DNA of 23,887 nucleotides from Anaeromyces robustus (taxonomy: Eukaryota > Neocallimastigomycota > Neocallimastigomycetes > Neocallimastigales > Neocallimastigaceae), in assembly GCA_002104895.1 (NCBI GenBank), contig MCFG01000171.1:112501-136387 (forward strand), read 5' to 3'. Made by a program: the position numbers and the translations under genes. Shown piece after piece: positions 13,950 through 22,736 of this stretch (its first letter is position 1; each line of letters begins with the position of its first letter). The notes beneath the pieces are model-generated. The model searched no databases. It was not told the origin of the DNA and was given only the letters and a program-made list of their open reading frames with translations.

Positions 13950-14938
13950 TATTTAAAAGAAAATAGTTTTATAAATAATTTATAATAAGGTCAAAAAAAA
14001 AAAAAAACAATAAAAGTATATTATATAATTAAGAATAGTTTTAAATTTTATTTTAATATAAAATCAAAAAAAATAAAAATAAAAATAAAAATTGATTATT
14101 TAACTTTCTTATTATTATTAATATTAAGAGGAAAAGTATAGAATGAAAAGTATTAAAAATTAAATAGAAAAAAAAAAGTAATAAATGTATTATTTTTGTT
14201 ATTTAAATAGTAATAGTAATAATGGTAACAAAAAAATATAATATCATAATTTAAATATAAAATAATACAATAGTTAATTAAATTAATATAAACAAAAAAA
14301 ATGAAAAAAAAAAAAAGGTTAAACAGTTTTATGTAATCTTGAATAAATAAATGTAAAAATAAATATATATATATATAAAATAAAAAAAAATAAAATAAAA
14401 GAAATAAAAAACAATCATTAATCAAATCTATTTATTCCTTGATAAAAAATAATTATTTAAAATATTATTATTATTTTAACTTTATTATGATTTAACTTTA
14501 TAAAAAATTAATTTATTTAAAAAAAAATTTTTAAATATCAAAGTTATCCATAGTAATAATAAAAAAAAAAAAGAAGAAAAGAAAAACGAAATGGAAAAAT
14601 AATAAAAACTAATATATAAAAAGCTTAAAATAAAGTTAATAATTAAAAATGAAATAATGGGAAAACAATGTATAAACTTTTTTAAATATTTAAGATTCTA
14701 AAACTATAATATAACATAAAAAAAAAAAAGAACTTTAATTTAAAAACTTTAAAAAAAAAAAAGAAAAAAAGAAAAGAAAAACCAAACTTTTTTATCTTTA
14801 TAAATTTTTAGAAAGAATATTTTTATTTGATTATTCACGTTTATAATTAATTTTAGATAATAATTATATGTTTTTATTCCAAAGTTAAAAATTTAATTTT
14901 GTTAACAACATACAACGGTATTATTTTAGAATATTTCA

Positions 14939-14939
14939 A

Positions 14940-15008
<69 letters not shown>
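14939..15008. repeat. (AAT)n microsatellite
   Basis: About 70 bp of uninterrupted AAT triplets, just left of two hairpins and the tandem array. Confidence 0.95.
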
Positions 15009-15009
<1 letters not shown>

Positions 15010-15028
15010 TAATTAACTTGTTAATTAC
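15009..15028. repeat. 8-bp inverted repeat, 4-nt loop
   Basis: GTAATTAA (15009-15016) and TTAATTAC (15021-15028) are exact reverse complements around CTTG. It abuts the AAT microsatellite directly. Confidence 0.7.
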
Positions 15029-15067
15029 TATTAATAATATTTGAAAAATAATAATAATAATAACTTA

Positions 15068-15090
15068 ATAAAGTTTCTTTCAAACTTTAT
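15068..15090. repeat. 9-bp inverted repeat, 5-nt loop
   Basis: ATAAAGTTT (15068-15076) and AAACTTTAT (15082-15090) are exact reverse complements around CTTTC. It lies about 110 bp before the first array unit and has no counterpart noticed in the other units. Confidence 0.7.
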
Positions 15091-15476
15091 AGTTTTATTT
15101 ATTATTTTTAATTACTTTTTTTTACTATTATACTATATTATATTGTAAATTCCAAAAGTAGATAAAAAAAAATTTCTGAAAAAATGAAAAAAAAAATTAA
15201 AAAGATAAGAATAAAATATTAGTATATATGAATATTAAAATGTTTTTTTTTTTTTTATTATTATTATTTACACCATTAATAGATTACACCATTAATTGAT
15301 TAATAAGTTAAAACAAAAAAAAAATAAAATATAATAATTACTTTTTTTAAATGTTTATTTATTGTTTTATTTATTTAATTTATTTTATTATATTTATTAT
15401 TATTTTATTATCTTTTTTTTTTATTTCTTGCTATTAATTCTTCTTTTTCTTTTAAAAAAAACAATATAATTTTTTA

Positions 15477-15517
15477 TTCATTCAATAAAAAAATTTTTTT
15501 TTTCTTTATTGAATGAA
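15477..15517. repeat. Palindrome in unit 1
   Basis: Arms TTCATTCAATAAA (15477-15489) and its reverse complement (15505-15517) flank an A-run/T-run centre that can also pair. Counterparts lie in units 2 and 3. Confidence 0.85.
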
Positions 15518-15781
15518 CAAAATTGAAATATTACATTTATATATATATTTTATAACTGAATAACTATAAAATAAATTTTGATTAATTATATTATATTTCA
15601 TAATAATAATTAAAAAAGAAACTTATTAGATGATGAACTAATCTAGAATTTCTATAAAAAAAATGTAAAATAAAAAAAAATAAAATTTTTTTATCTATAT
15701 TTTTTTTTAAAAAAAATCATTGAAAAGAGTATTTTTGAATTATTCAATTACAATTATAAAATTATTAAAACATTTATAAAC

Positions 15782-15848
15782 TAGACAGAATATATAAATA
15801 TTTATTTATCTAATATTTTTATTATTAATACATAGCTGTGTCTGTCTA
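15782..15848. repeat. Module a of unit 1, TAGACAGA inverted repeat
   Basis: A 67-bp segment starts TAGACAGA and ends TCTGTCTA, an 8-bp perfect terminal inverted repeat, with an A/T-rich interior. The right end reads GCTGTGTCTGTCTA, nearly the same as the right end of module b. Confidence 0.8.
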
Positions 15849-15997
15849 AAAAAAAATGTTGTTTTCTTTGTTTTTAATTATATTTTTTATAGGATTGAAG
15901 CAACTTATACATATATTTTTTTCTTTCATTCTTTTTTTTTTTTTTTTTTTTTTGGTATTTCATATCTTTTAGAATATTTCATCATTGGATTAGAAAC

Positions 15998-16087
15998 TAG
16001 ACAGATTTAAATATATATATTTTACATATATATATTATTTCATTTATTTTTAGAAATTTGTTAATATTTGTGGCTGTAATCTGTCTA
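15998..16087. repeat. Module b of unit 1, TAGACAGAT inverted repeat
   Basis: A 90-bp segment has 9-bp perfect ends (TAGACAGAT/ATCTGTCTA), both modules being preceded by AAAC. Its right end lies 2 bp from the stop codon of the short - strand reading frame. Confidence 0.8.
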
Positions 16088-16089
16088 CA

Positions 16090-16308
16090 TTAAACTTTTA
16101 ATATTATAAATCCTAAATAAGAGAGAAGATTAAGTTGCCGTAACAATCTAAAATCACTAGATTGGGTTTTTAAAAGTTTAAAATCATTATTTTTATTTTT
16201 ATAGAATTGATTTTCTAAATCAAGTATATTATGTTTATCAATAGAAACCAAAAAATATATCTGTAAATAATACATATAAAAATTTCTTATTTTATATATT
16301 AGTTCCAT
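16090..16308 (-). CDS. Short conserved reading frame of unit 1, unknown function
   Basis: The 72-codon frame starts MELIYKIRN and is followed by Tyr-, Leu- and Lys-rich sequence. It contains the stretch NNDFKLLKTQSSDFRLLRQL, which is unchanged in all three units. Upstream of the ATG (to the right) is an A-run, as is usual for Dictyostelium starts. The MELIYKIRN start recalls, weakly, N-termini of some Dictyostelium ankyrin and FNIP-type proteins, so it may be the truncated first exon of such a gene; this is a guess. No signal peptide or known domain was recognised. Against unit 2 I count six base differences in 219, and all six change an amino acid, so purifying selection is not evident. It may be a decayed gene end carried by the repeat. 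Confidence 0.4.
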   Translation of the reverse strand: MELIYKIRNFYMYYLQIYFLVSIDKHNILDLENQFYKNKNNDFKLLKTQSSDFRLLRQLNLLSYLGFIILKV

Positions 16309-16365
16309 TTTTTTTTTATTTTTTTTCTGTTAACCTATTAATATATTTATATTCCTAAATTAGAG

Positions 16366-16397
16366 ATAATTCATTTTTAATCAAATATAAATGAATT
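16366..16397. repeat. Inverted repeat upstream of the unit 1 reading frame
   Basis: AATTCATTT and AAATGAATT arms surround an A/T-rich loop about 60 bp upstream of the short frame's ATG. The same structure is present in units 2 (near 19022-19053) and 3 (near 21764-21795). Confidence 0.65.
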
Positions 16398-17002
16398 TTT
16401 ATTAATTCTAATATAAAAAAATAATGATTTCAAGTTGTTTTTTTTTTTTAATCAAAGTTTAGATTAAAATACTATGCTTTTTTTTCTATCCTTTGATGAG
16501 ACTTTCCTTTTACTTTATTATTAAAATAAATTATTTTTCTTATTTTTTTTTTTAGAAAAATATTTTTATTTTAAAAATAAAATATTAAAAATCTGAAGAA
16601 CTAAAAAAATTTTAAAAATTTTCATTCTTTTTATACTTTTTTTTTTTTTGTTCATATAAAGCATAATAATAATTTATTATTATGTTTTATCCATTTTAAT
16701 ATTAATTAATGGTTAAGCAATTTTTTTTTAATTTTATTTTATTTTATTTTATTTTATTTATATTCTATTTTATGTATTGATATTGATATGGTAAAGTAAA
16801 ATAATTTACAATGAAAATAAAAAATTTTATTATTCAAGTATTGATATTAATTGACGGTTAATGAATTAAATTGGAGTTTATGTATTATAATATTTTATTT
16901 TATATATATTATTTTATATATTTAAATATATTTAAATATCATATCTATTTTTATATATTATTTATTATTAATAATTAATTTGTTTTTGTGTTTTTATTTT
17001 TA

Positions 17003-17480
17003 ATGTTTGTCTTTTACAGACAGTAGACATGCTACTATTCAATAGACGCCGCAGATCGTAACAAGAATGGAGATTTTGAATATCTATTAGATTCAGTCTG
17101 ACACTTATATACAAACATTTCCATTCCTTATTATATGGACAATTGTTAGTGTTATTTCAATTAAAACTAGGTTCTCTTCCACCAATTAAAAAAAATATAA
17201 ATTCGGTTACCTGTTAATAATTTTTTTTTATTTCCTAAAATATCGATATTACATTATTTTTTTAGACTAAGGAAGAGAATACACTTCCTATCGATATTAC
17301 ATATACTATTGTTTCCATTATTAGAACTACTTTTTATAACCCTTAACAAAATTATTAATTCTATTATTTACACTAAAGTTCTCACTGGTCACATATAAAC
17401 TATTAAAAAAATTATCTAAAAATTATCTAAATCGAAGAAATGATTAATACGAAAATTTTTAAATAAGAAACAATTAATAA
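17003..17480 (-). pseudogene. LINE ORF2 3' fragment 1 (decayed)
   Basis: This segment matches 23081-23500 of the LINE at the right edge in the same orientation. Shared stretches include gtcttttacagaca at its left end, cgcagatcg.aacaagaatgg, agattcagtctgacactta, ccaccaattaaaaaaa and tttttaaataagaaacaa at its right end. It covers an internal part of the ORF2 C-terminal region and has neither the 3' UTR nor the poly(A) tail. Divergence from the right-hand LINE is by eye roughly 15-20% plus indels, so it is old. It carries a 48-bp internal duplication listed separately. It does not encode a continuous protein. Confidence 0.88.
17241..17302. repeat. 14-bp direct repeats around a 34-bp insert in LINE fragment 1
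   Basis: TATCGATATTACAT occurs at 17241-17254 and again at 17289-17302. The 34 bp between them include AGGAAG...CTTCCT, a small inverted repeat. The LINE at the right edge has one related copy only (near 23303-23318). The same arrangement in fragment 2 shows that the insertion came before array duplication. Confidence 0.8.
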
Positions 17481-18112
17481 AAAAAAAGGATGAGGAATAA
17501 AATATTAGTATATATATATAAATATTAAAATGATTTTTTATTATTTTCTTTTTTCTTTTCTTTTTTTTAATTGATTTGTGTTACATTAAAACAAAAAAAA
17601 AAAACTAAAATAAGATTTAACCTTATAATAATTAATTAATTATTAACCATTCAATATAAATATATTGATAAATAAAAATTATAAAAAAAAGTATAAAAAA
17701 AAAAAAAGGAATAATTATAACAATGACTACAACAATTATTTTAAAAATAATAACTATTAATATAAATAATTACTAACTTTATTATAAAAAATTTTCATTT
17801 ATTTATTTATTTATTTGTTAAATCATATTTTTTTTATTAATAATAATTTATTATTTTAGCTTTTTGAAAAAAAAAAAAAACAAAAACAAAAACAAAAGAA
17901 TCTTTTTACTTAAATATAGATTTAATTATTATTTAATTATAATTATTCAATATTTATCAATACACTTTTAATTGAAACAAAAAAAAATAAAATATAATAA
18001 TTACTTTTTTTAAATGTTTATTTATGTTTTATTTATTTTATTTATATTTATTATTATTTTTATTTTTTGTTATTAATTCTTTCTTTTTTTTAAATAAAAA
18101 ATATAATTATTT

Positions 18113-18157
18113 TTCATTCAATAAAGAAAAAAAATTTTTTTTTCTTTATTGAATGAA
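18113..18157. repeat. Near-perfect 45-nt palindrome in unit 2
   Basis: TTCATTCAATAAAG plus an A-run is followed immediately by its reverse complement, T-run plus CTTTATTGAATGAA. There is essentially no loop, so it could extrude as a cruciform or fold as a long hairpin in RNA. Confidence 0.9.
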
Positions 18158-18417
18158 CAAAATTGAAATATTATATTTATATATAACTGAATAACTATAT
18201 AAATAAATTTTGATTAATTATATTATATTTCATAATAATAATTAAAAAAGAAACTTATTAGATGATGAACTAATCTAGAATTTCTATAAAAAAAAATGTA
18301 AAATAAAAAAAAATAAAATTTTTTTATCTATATTTTTTTTTAAAAAAATCATTGAAAAGAGTAAATCATTTTGAATTATTCAATTACAATTATAAAATTA
18401 TTAAAACATTTATAAAC

Positions 18418-18481
18418 TAGACAGAATATATAAATATTTATTTATCTAATATATTTATTAATGTATAGCTGTGTCTGTCTA
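18418..18481. repeat. Module a of unit 2, TAGACAGA inverted repeat
   Basis: A 64-bp counterpart of 15782-15848, with the ends TAGACAGA and TCTGTCTA unchanged while the interior has small indels. Confidence 0.8.
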
Positions 18482-18650
18482 AAAAAAAATGTTTTTTTCT
18501 TTGTTTTTTTTCATTATTATTTTTATTTTAATTATATTTTTTTATAGGATTGAAGCAACTTATACATATATTTTTTTCTTTCATTCTTTTTTTTTTTTTT
18601 TTTTTTGGTATTTCATATCTTTTAGAATATTTCATCATTGGATTAGAAAC

Positions 18651-18735
18651 TAGACAGATTTAAATATATATATTTTACATATATATATTATATTATTTTT
18701 AGAAATTTGTTAATATTTGTGGCTGTATCTGTCTA
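18651..18735. repeat. Module b of unit 2, TAGACAGAT inverted repeat
   Basis: An 85-bp counterpart of 15998-16087. The ends TAGACAGAT/ATCTGTCTA are perfect and preceded by GGATTAGAAAC as in the other units. Confidence 0.8.
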
Positions 18736-18737
18736 CA

Positions 18738-18956
18738 TTAAACTTTTAATCTTGTAAATCCTAAATAAGAGAGAAGATTAAGTTGCCGTAACAATCTAAA
18801 ATCACTAGATTGGGTTTTTAAAAGTTTAAAATCATTATTTTTATTTTTATAGAATTGATTTTCTAAACCAAGTATATTATGTTTATCAGTAGAAACCAAA
18901 AAATATATATGTAAATAATACATATAAAAATTACTTATTTTATATATTAGTTCCAT
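18738..18956 (-). CDS. Short conserved reading frame of unit 2, unknown function
   Basis: The 72 codons have the same length and frame as the unit 1 copy. Relative to that copy the changes are R8S, Q16H, I23T, D30G, I68T and I69R, each from one base change, with no silent change. The frame has therefore stayed open without clear constraint on sequence. Its stop is 2 bp from module b. Expression is unknown, and no homologous family was identified with confidence. Confidence 0.38.
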   Translation of the reverse strand: MELIYKISNFYMYYLHIYFLVSTDKHNILGLENQFYKNKNNDFKLLKTQSSDFRLLRQLNLLSYLGFTRLKV

Positions 18957-19707
18957 TTTTTATTTTTTAATTTTTTTTTTTCGTTAACCTATTAATATAT
19001 TAATATTCCTAATTTAGAGATAATTCATTTTTAATCAAATATAAATGAATTTTTATTAATTCTAATATAAAAGATAATGATTTCAAGTTGTTTTTTTTTT
19101 TAATCAAAGATTAGATTAAAACACCATGTTTTTTTTTTTTCTATCCTTTGATGAGACTTTCCTTTTACTTTATTAAAATAAAATATTTTTCTTAACTTTT
19201 TTTTGTTTTTTTAAAAAAATATTTTTATTTTAAAAAAATAAAATATTAAAAATCTGAGGAACTAAAAAAATTTTAAAATTTTTCATTCTTTTTATACTTT
19301 TTTTTTGTTCATATAAAACATAATAATATTATATAATATTTATATCTTCTTTTATTATTATTATTTATTATTATTATTATGTTTTATCCATTTTAATATT
19401 AATTAATGGTTAAGCAATTTTTTTTAATTTTATTTTATTTTATTTTACTCTTTTTTATGTATTAATATTGATATGGTGAAGTAAAATAATTTACAATGAA
19501 AATAAAAATTTTATTATTCAAGTATTATTATTAATTGATGGTTAATGAATTAAATTGGAGTTTATTTTATATATATTATTTTATTTTATATATATTATTT
19601 TATTTTATATATATTATTTTATATATTTAAATATATTTAAATATTATATCTATTTTTATTTTTTATTTATTATTAACAATTATTTTTTTTTTGTGTTTTT
19701 ATTTTTA

Positions 19708-20192
19708 ATGTTTGTTTTTTACAGACATCAGACATGCTACTATTCATTAGAACCACAGATCGCAACAAGAATGAAGATTTTGAATCTATACTAGATTCAG
19801 TCTAACACTTATATACAAATATTTCCATTCCTTATTATATGGACAATTGTTAATTACTTCAATTAAAACTAAATTCTCTTCCACCAATTAAAAAAAATAT
19901 TAAATCGGTACCTATTAATAATTTTTCTATTTCCTAAAATATCGATATTACATTTTTTTTTAGACTAAGGAAGAGAATACACTTCCTATCGATATTACAT
20001 ATACTATTGTTTCCATTATTAGAACTACTTTTTTAACCCTTAACAATTAATTCTATTTATCTACACTGGAGTTATCACTGGTCATATATAAACTATTAAA
20101 AAGATAAAAGATTATCTAAAAAATAAAAAAGTTTCTATCTAAATCGAAGAAATGATTAATACAAAAATTTTTAAATAAGAAACAATTAATAA
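19708..20192 (-). pseudogene. LINE ORF2 3' fragment 2 (decayed)
   Basis: This is the same LINE portion and orientation as fragment 1, with the same ends and the same 48-bp internal duplication. The two fragments are therefore copies of one event amplified with the array. It keeps a stretch near 20110-20150 (ctaaaaaataaaaaa.gtttctatctaaatc) that matches the right-hand LINE more closely than fragment 1 does, so fragment 1 has lost some sequence there. It is not coding. Confidence 0.88.
19940..20000. repeat. 14-bp direct repeats around an insert in LINE fragment 2
   Basis: TATCGATATTACAT occurs at 19940-19953 and 19987-20000, surrounding the same AGGAAG/CTTCCT-containing insert as in fragment 1. 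Confidence 0.8.
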
Positions 20193-20500
20193 AAAAAAAG
20201 GATGAGGAATAAAATATTAGTATATATATATAAATATTAAAATGATTTTTTATTATTTTCTTTTTTCTTTTCTTTTTTTTAATTGATTTGTGTCACATTA
20301 AAACAAAAAAAAAAATTAAAATATAAGATTTAACCTAATAATAATTAATTATTAACCATTCAATATAAATATATTGATAAATAAAAATTATAAAAGAAAG
20401 TATAAAAAAAAAAGGAATAATTATAACAATTACCAAAACAATTATTTAAAAATAATAAATATTAATATAAATAATTATTAATTTTTATTATAAAAAATTT

Positions 20501-20531
<31 letters not shown>

Positions 20532-20831
20532 TTTGTTAAATCATATTTATTTTATTAATAATAATTTATTATTTTAGCTTTTTGAAAAAAAAAAACAAAA
20601 ACAAAAACAAAAGAATCTTTTTACTTAAATATAGATTTAATTATTATTTAATTATAATTATTCAATATTTATCAATACACTTTTAATTGAAACAAAAAAA
20701 AAAATAAAATATAATAATTACTTTTTTTAAATGTTTATTTATGTTTTATTTATTTTATTATATTTATTATTATTTTTATTTTTTGTTATTAATTCTTTTT
20801 TTTTTAAAATAAAAAAAAAATATAATTTTTA

Positions 20832-20876
20832 TTCATTTAATAAAGAAAAAAAATTTTTTTTTCTTTATTGAATGAA
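20832..20876. repeat. Near-perfect 45-nt palindrome in unit 3
   Basis: Counterpart of 18113-18157 with one arm mismatch (TTCATTTAATAAAG against CTTTATTGAATGAA, a G-T type pair in RNA). Confidence 0.88.
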
Positions 20877-21162
20877 CAAAATTGAAATATTACATTCATA
20901 TATATATATATATTTATATATTTTATAACTGAATAACTATATAAATAAATTTTGATTAATTATATTATATTTCATAATAATAATTAAAAAAGAAACTTAT
21001 TAGATGATGAACTAATCTAGAATTTTTATAAAAAAAAAAAAATGTAAAATAAAAAAATAAAATTTTTTTATCTATATTTTTTTTTAAAAAAAATCATTAA
21101 AAAGAGTAAATCATTTTGAATTATTCAATTACAATTATAAAATTATTAAAACATTTATAAAC

Positions 21163-21226
21163 TAGACAGAGTATATAAATATTTATTTATTTAATATATT
21201 TATTAATGTATAGCTGTGTCTGTCTA
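21163..21226. repeat. Module a of unit 3, TAGACAGA inverted repeat
   Basis: A 64-bp counterpart with both 8-bp ends intact. Confidence 0.8.
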
Positions 21227-21380
21227 AAAAAAATGTTTATTTTTTTTATTATTTTTATTTTAATTATATTTTTTTATAGGATTGAAGCAACTTTTAATTT
21301 TTTTTTCTTTCTTTCTTCTTTTTTTTTTTTTTTTATGGTATTTCATATCTTTTAGAATGTTTCATCATTGGATTAGAAAC

Positions 21381-21473
21381 TAGACAGATTTAAATATATT
21401 TTATATATATATATATATATATTATTTCATTTATTTTTAGAAATATGTTAGTATTTGTGGCTGTATCTGTCTA
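21381..21473. repeat. Module b of unit 3, TAGACAGAT inverted repeat
   Basis: A 93-bp counterpart with both 9-bp ends intact. The right end overlaps the stop codon of the frame-shifted short reading frame of this unit. Confidence 0.8.
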
Positions 21474-21695
21474 CATTAAACTTTTAATCTTGTAAATCCT
21501 GAATAAGAGAGAAGATTTAAGTTGCCGTAACAATCTAAAATCACTAGATTGGGTTTTTAAAAGTTTAAAATCATTATTTTTATTTTTATAGAATTGATTT
21601 TCTAAATCAAGTATATTATGTTTATCAATAGAAACCAAAAAATATATATGTAAATAATACATATAATAATTTCTTATTTTATATATTAGTTCCAT
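21471..21695 (-). CDS. Short reading frame of unit 3 with altered C-terminus
   Basis: The 74-codon frame is identical in layout to the other two copies up to the stretch ending RLLRQL. An extra base near 21517 (atttaag instead of attaag on the + strand) then shifts the frame and gives a different end, KSSLLFRIYKIKSLM. The stop falls inside module b. The frame change at the C-terminus supports the view that this sequence is drifting, or that only the N-terminal part matters. Confidence 0.33.
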   Translation of the reverse strand: MELIYKIRNYYMYYLHIYFLVSIDKHNILDLENQFYKNKNNDFKLLKTQSSDFRLLRQLKSSLLFRIYKIKSLM

Positions 21696-22440
21696 TTTTT
21701 TTTTTTTTATTATTATTTTTTTTTGTTAACCTATTAATATATTAATATTCCTAAATTAGAGATAATTCATTTTTAATCAAATATAAATGAATTTTTATTA
21801 ATTCTAATATAAAAAAATAATGATTTCAAGTTGTTTTTTTTTTTTTAATCAAAGTTTAGATTAAAATACCATGCTTTTTTCTATCCTTTGATGAGACTTT
21901 CTTTTACTTTATTATTAAAATAAAATATTTTTCTAAAAATTTTTTTTTTTTTTTTAAGAAAAATATTTTTATTTTAAAAAAAAAAATAAAATATTAAAAA
22001 TCTGAAGAACTAAAAAAATTTTAAATTTTTTCATTCTTTTTATACTTTTTTTTTGTTCATATAAAATATAATAATATTTATATAATATTTATACTTTCTT
22101 TTATTATTATTATTAATTATTATTAACTATTATTATTATGTTTTATCTATTTTAATATTAATTAATGGTTAAGCAATTTTTTTAATTTTATTTCATTTTA
22201 TTCTATTATTGATATGGTAAAGTAAAATAATTTACAATAAAAATAAAAATTTTATTATTCAAGTATATATTATTAATTGATGGTTAATGAATTAAATTGG
22301 ATAAGTTTATGTATTACAATATTTTATTTTATATATATTATTTTATTATATTTATATATATATTTAAATATTATATCTATTTTTATTTTTTATTTATTAT
22401 TAATAATTATTTTTTTATGTGTTTTTATTTTTACTATTGT

Positions 22441-22570
22441 CATTTTTAATTTTTATTTGGTTTTATTTATTTGTTTTATTTGTTTTTACTTCATTTACTT
22501 CATTTTAACACAAATTTACTAACAATAAAAATTAATTGGATAACCAAAATTTTTAATTAACAATTTTTAA

Positions 22571-22604
<34 letters not shown>

Positions 22605-22710
22605 TCAATTTACTGCCCCCTTTACTTTTTGTTTAAATATGACATTTATATACGAATGATTTATTATTAAAAAACTTTTATAATATAATAAGTGATCAAC
22701 CTTGGTTTAA
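22441..22710. other. Spacer between array unit 3 and the LINE 3' end
   Basis: A/T-rich non-coding DNA with an (AAT)n run at 22570-22601 and an isolated CTGCCCCC sequence near 22612-22620, which is unusual in this window. No tRNA gene was recognised here. It is the sequence into which the LINE inserted. Confidence 0.7.
22570..22601. repeat. (AAT)n microsatellite
   Basis: About ten uninterrupted AAT triplets in the spacer left of the LINE. Confidence 0.9.
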
Positions 22711-22736
22711 TTTTTTTTTTTTTTTTTTTTTTTTTT
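22711..22736 (-). other. Poly(A) tail of the LINE
   Basis: A run of 26 T on the + strand lies 24 nt downstream of the AATAAA in element orientation, as expected for a reverse-transcribed polyadenylated RNA. Confidence 0.8.

Larger units (their letters stand above)
12728..15202. other. Gene-free A/T-rich region upstream of the ankyrin gene
   Basis: About 2.5 kb with no convincing coding sequence; the short open frames are hydrophobic or Lys-rich by-products of A/T runs. The first few hundred bases at the left presumably hold the ankyrin promoter, including a T-run on the + strand at 12743-12760. Three clear inverted repeats and one AAT microsatellite are listed separately. No tRNA-like or other G/C-richer RNA gene was seen. 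Confidence 0.75.
15203..17002. repeat. Tandem array unit 1 (shorter)
   Basis: First of three related units. Shared landmarks in order are: gaataaaatattag at the left end, the 45-nt palindrome, a ttagatgatgaac block, two TAGACAGA modules, the short - strand reading frame, a hairpin near 16366-16397, a tcctttgatgagac block, and two copies of a TATTAATT..GGTTAA motif (16700-16716, 16845-16861). This unit lacks about 350 bp present in units 2 and 3 between the left end and the palindrome. The gap ends at an AAAACAAAAAAAA motif that occurs twice in the other units, as expected for a deletion between short repeats. It is followed directly by LINE fragment 1. Confidence 0.9.
17488..19707. repeat. 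Tandem array unit 2
   Basis: Full-length unit of about 2.2 kb. Compared with unit 1 it has about 350 bp more near its left end (within 17531-17976), a segment also present in unit 3. All landmarks of unit 1 recur in the same order and orientation. It is bounded on both sides by LINE fragments, with sharp junctions at a gatgaggaataaaat sequence on the left and gtttttatttttaatg on the right. Confidence 0.92.
20200..22440. repeat. Tandem array unit 3, without a following LINE fragment
   Basis: Full-length unit with all landmarks and the ~350-bp segment that unit 1 lacks. Similarity to unit 2 runs to about 22432-22440, in the gtgtttttattttta sequence, and stops exactly where the LINE fragment would begin. 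The next 270 bp are unrelated A/T-rich DNA. Confidence 0.92.

Noticed and set aside
14153-14425. 90-codon Phe/Tyr-rich frame on the - strand
   Set aside because: Its composition is that of random A/T-rich DNA, and no conserved motif or homologue was recognised.
16485-16600. Possible C/D box small nucleolar RNA (TTTGATGA ... CTGA) repeated in each unit
   Set aside because: The C box has a T where a purine is required, the flanks do not form a terminal stem, and no inner C'/D' boxes or guide could be defined.
15203-22440. CRISPR-like or satellite array
   Set aside because: The units are more than 2 kb, number only three, and contain distinct internal parts; the organism is eukaryotic.
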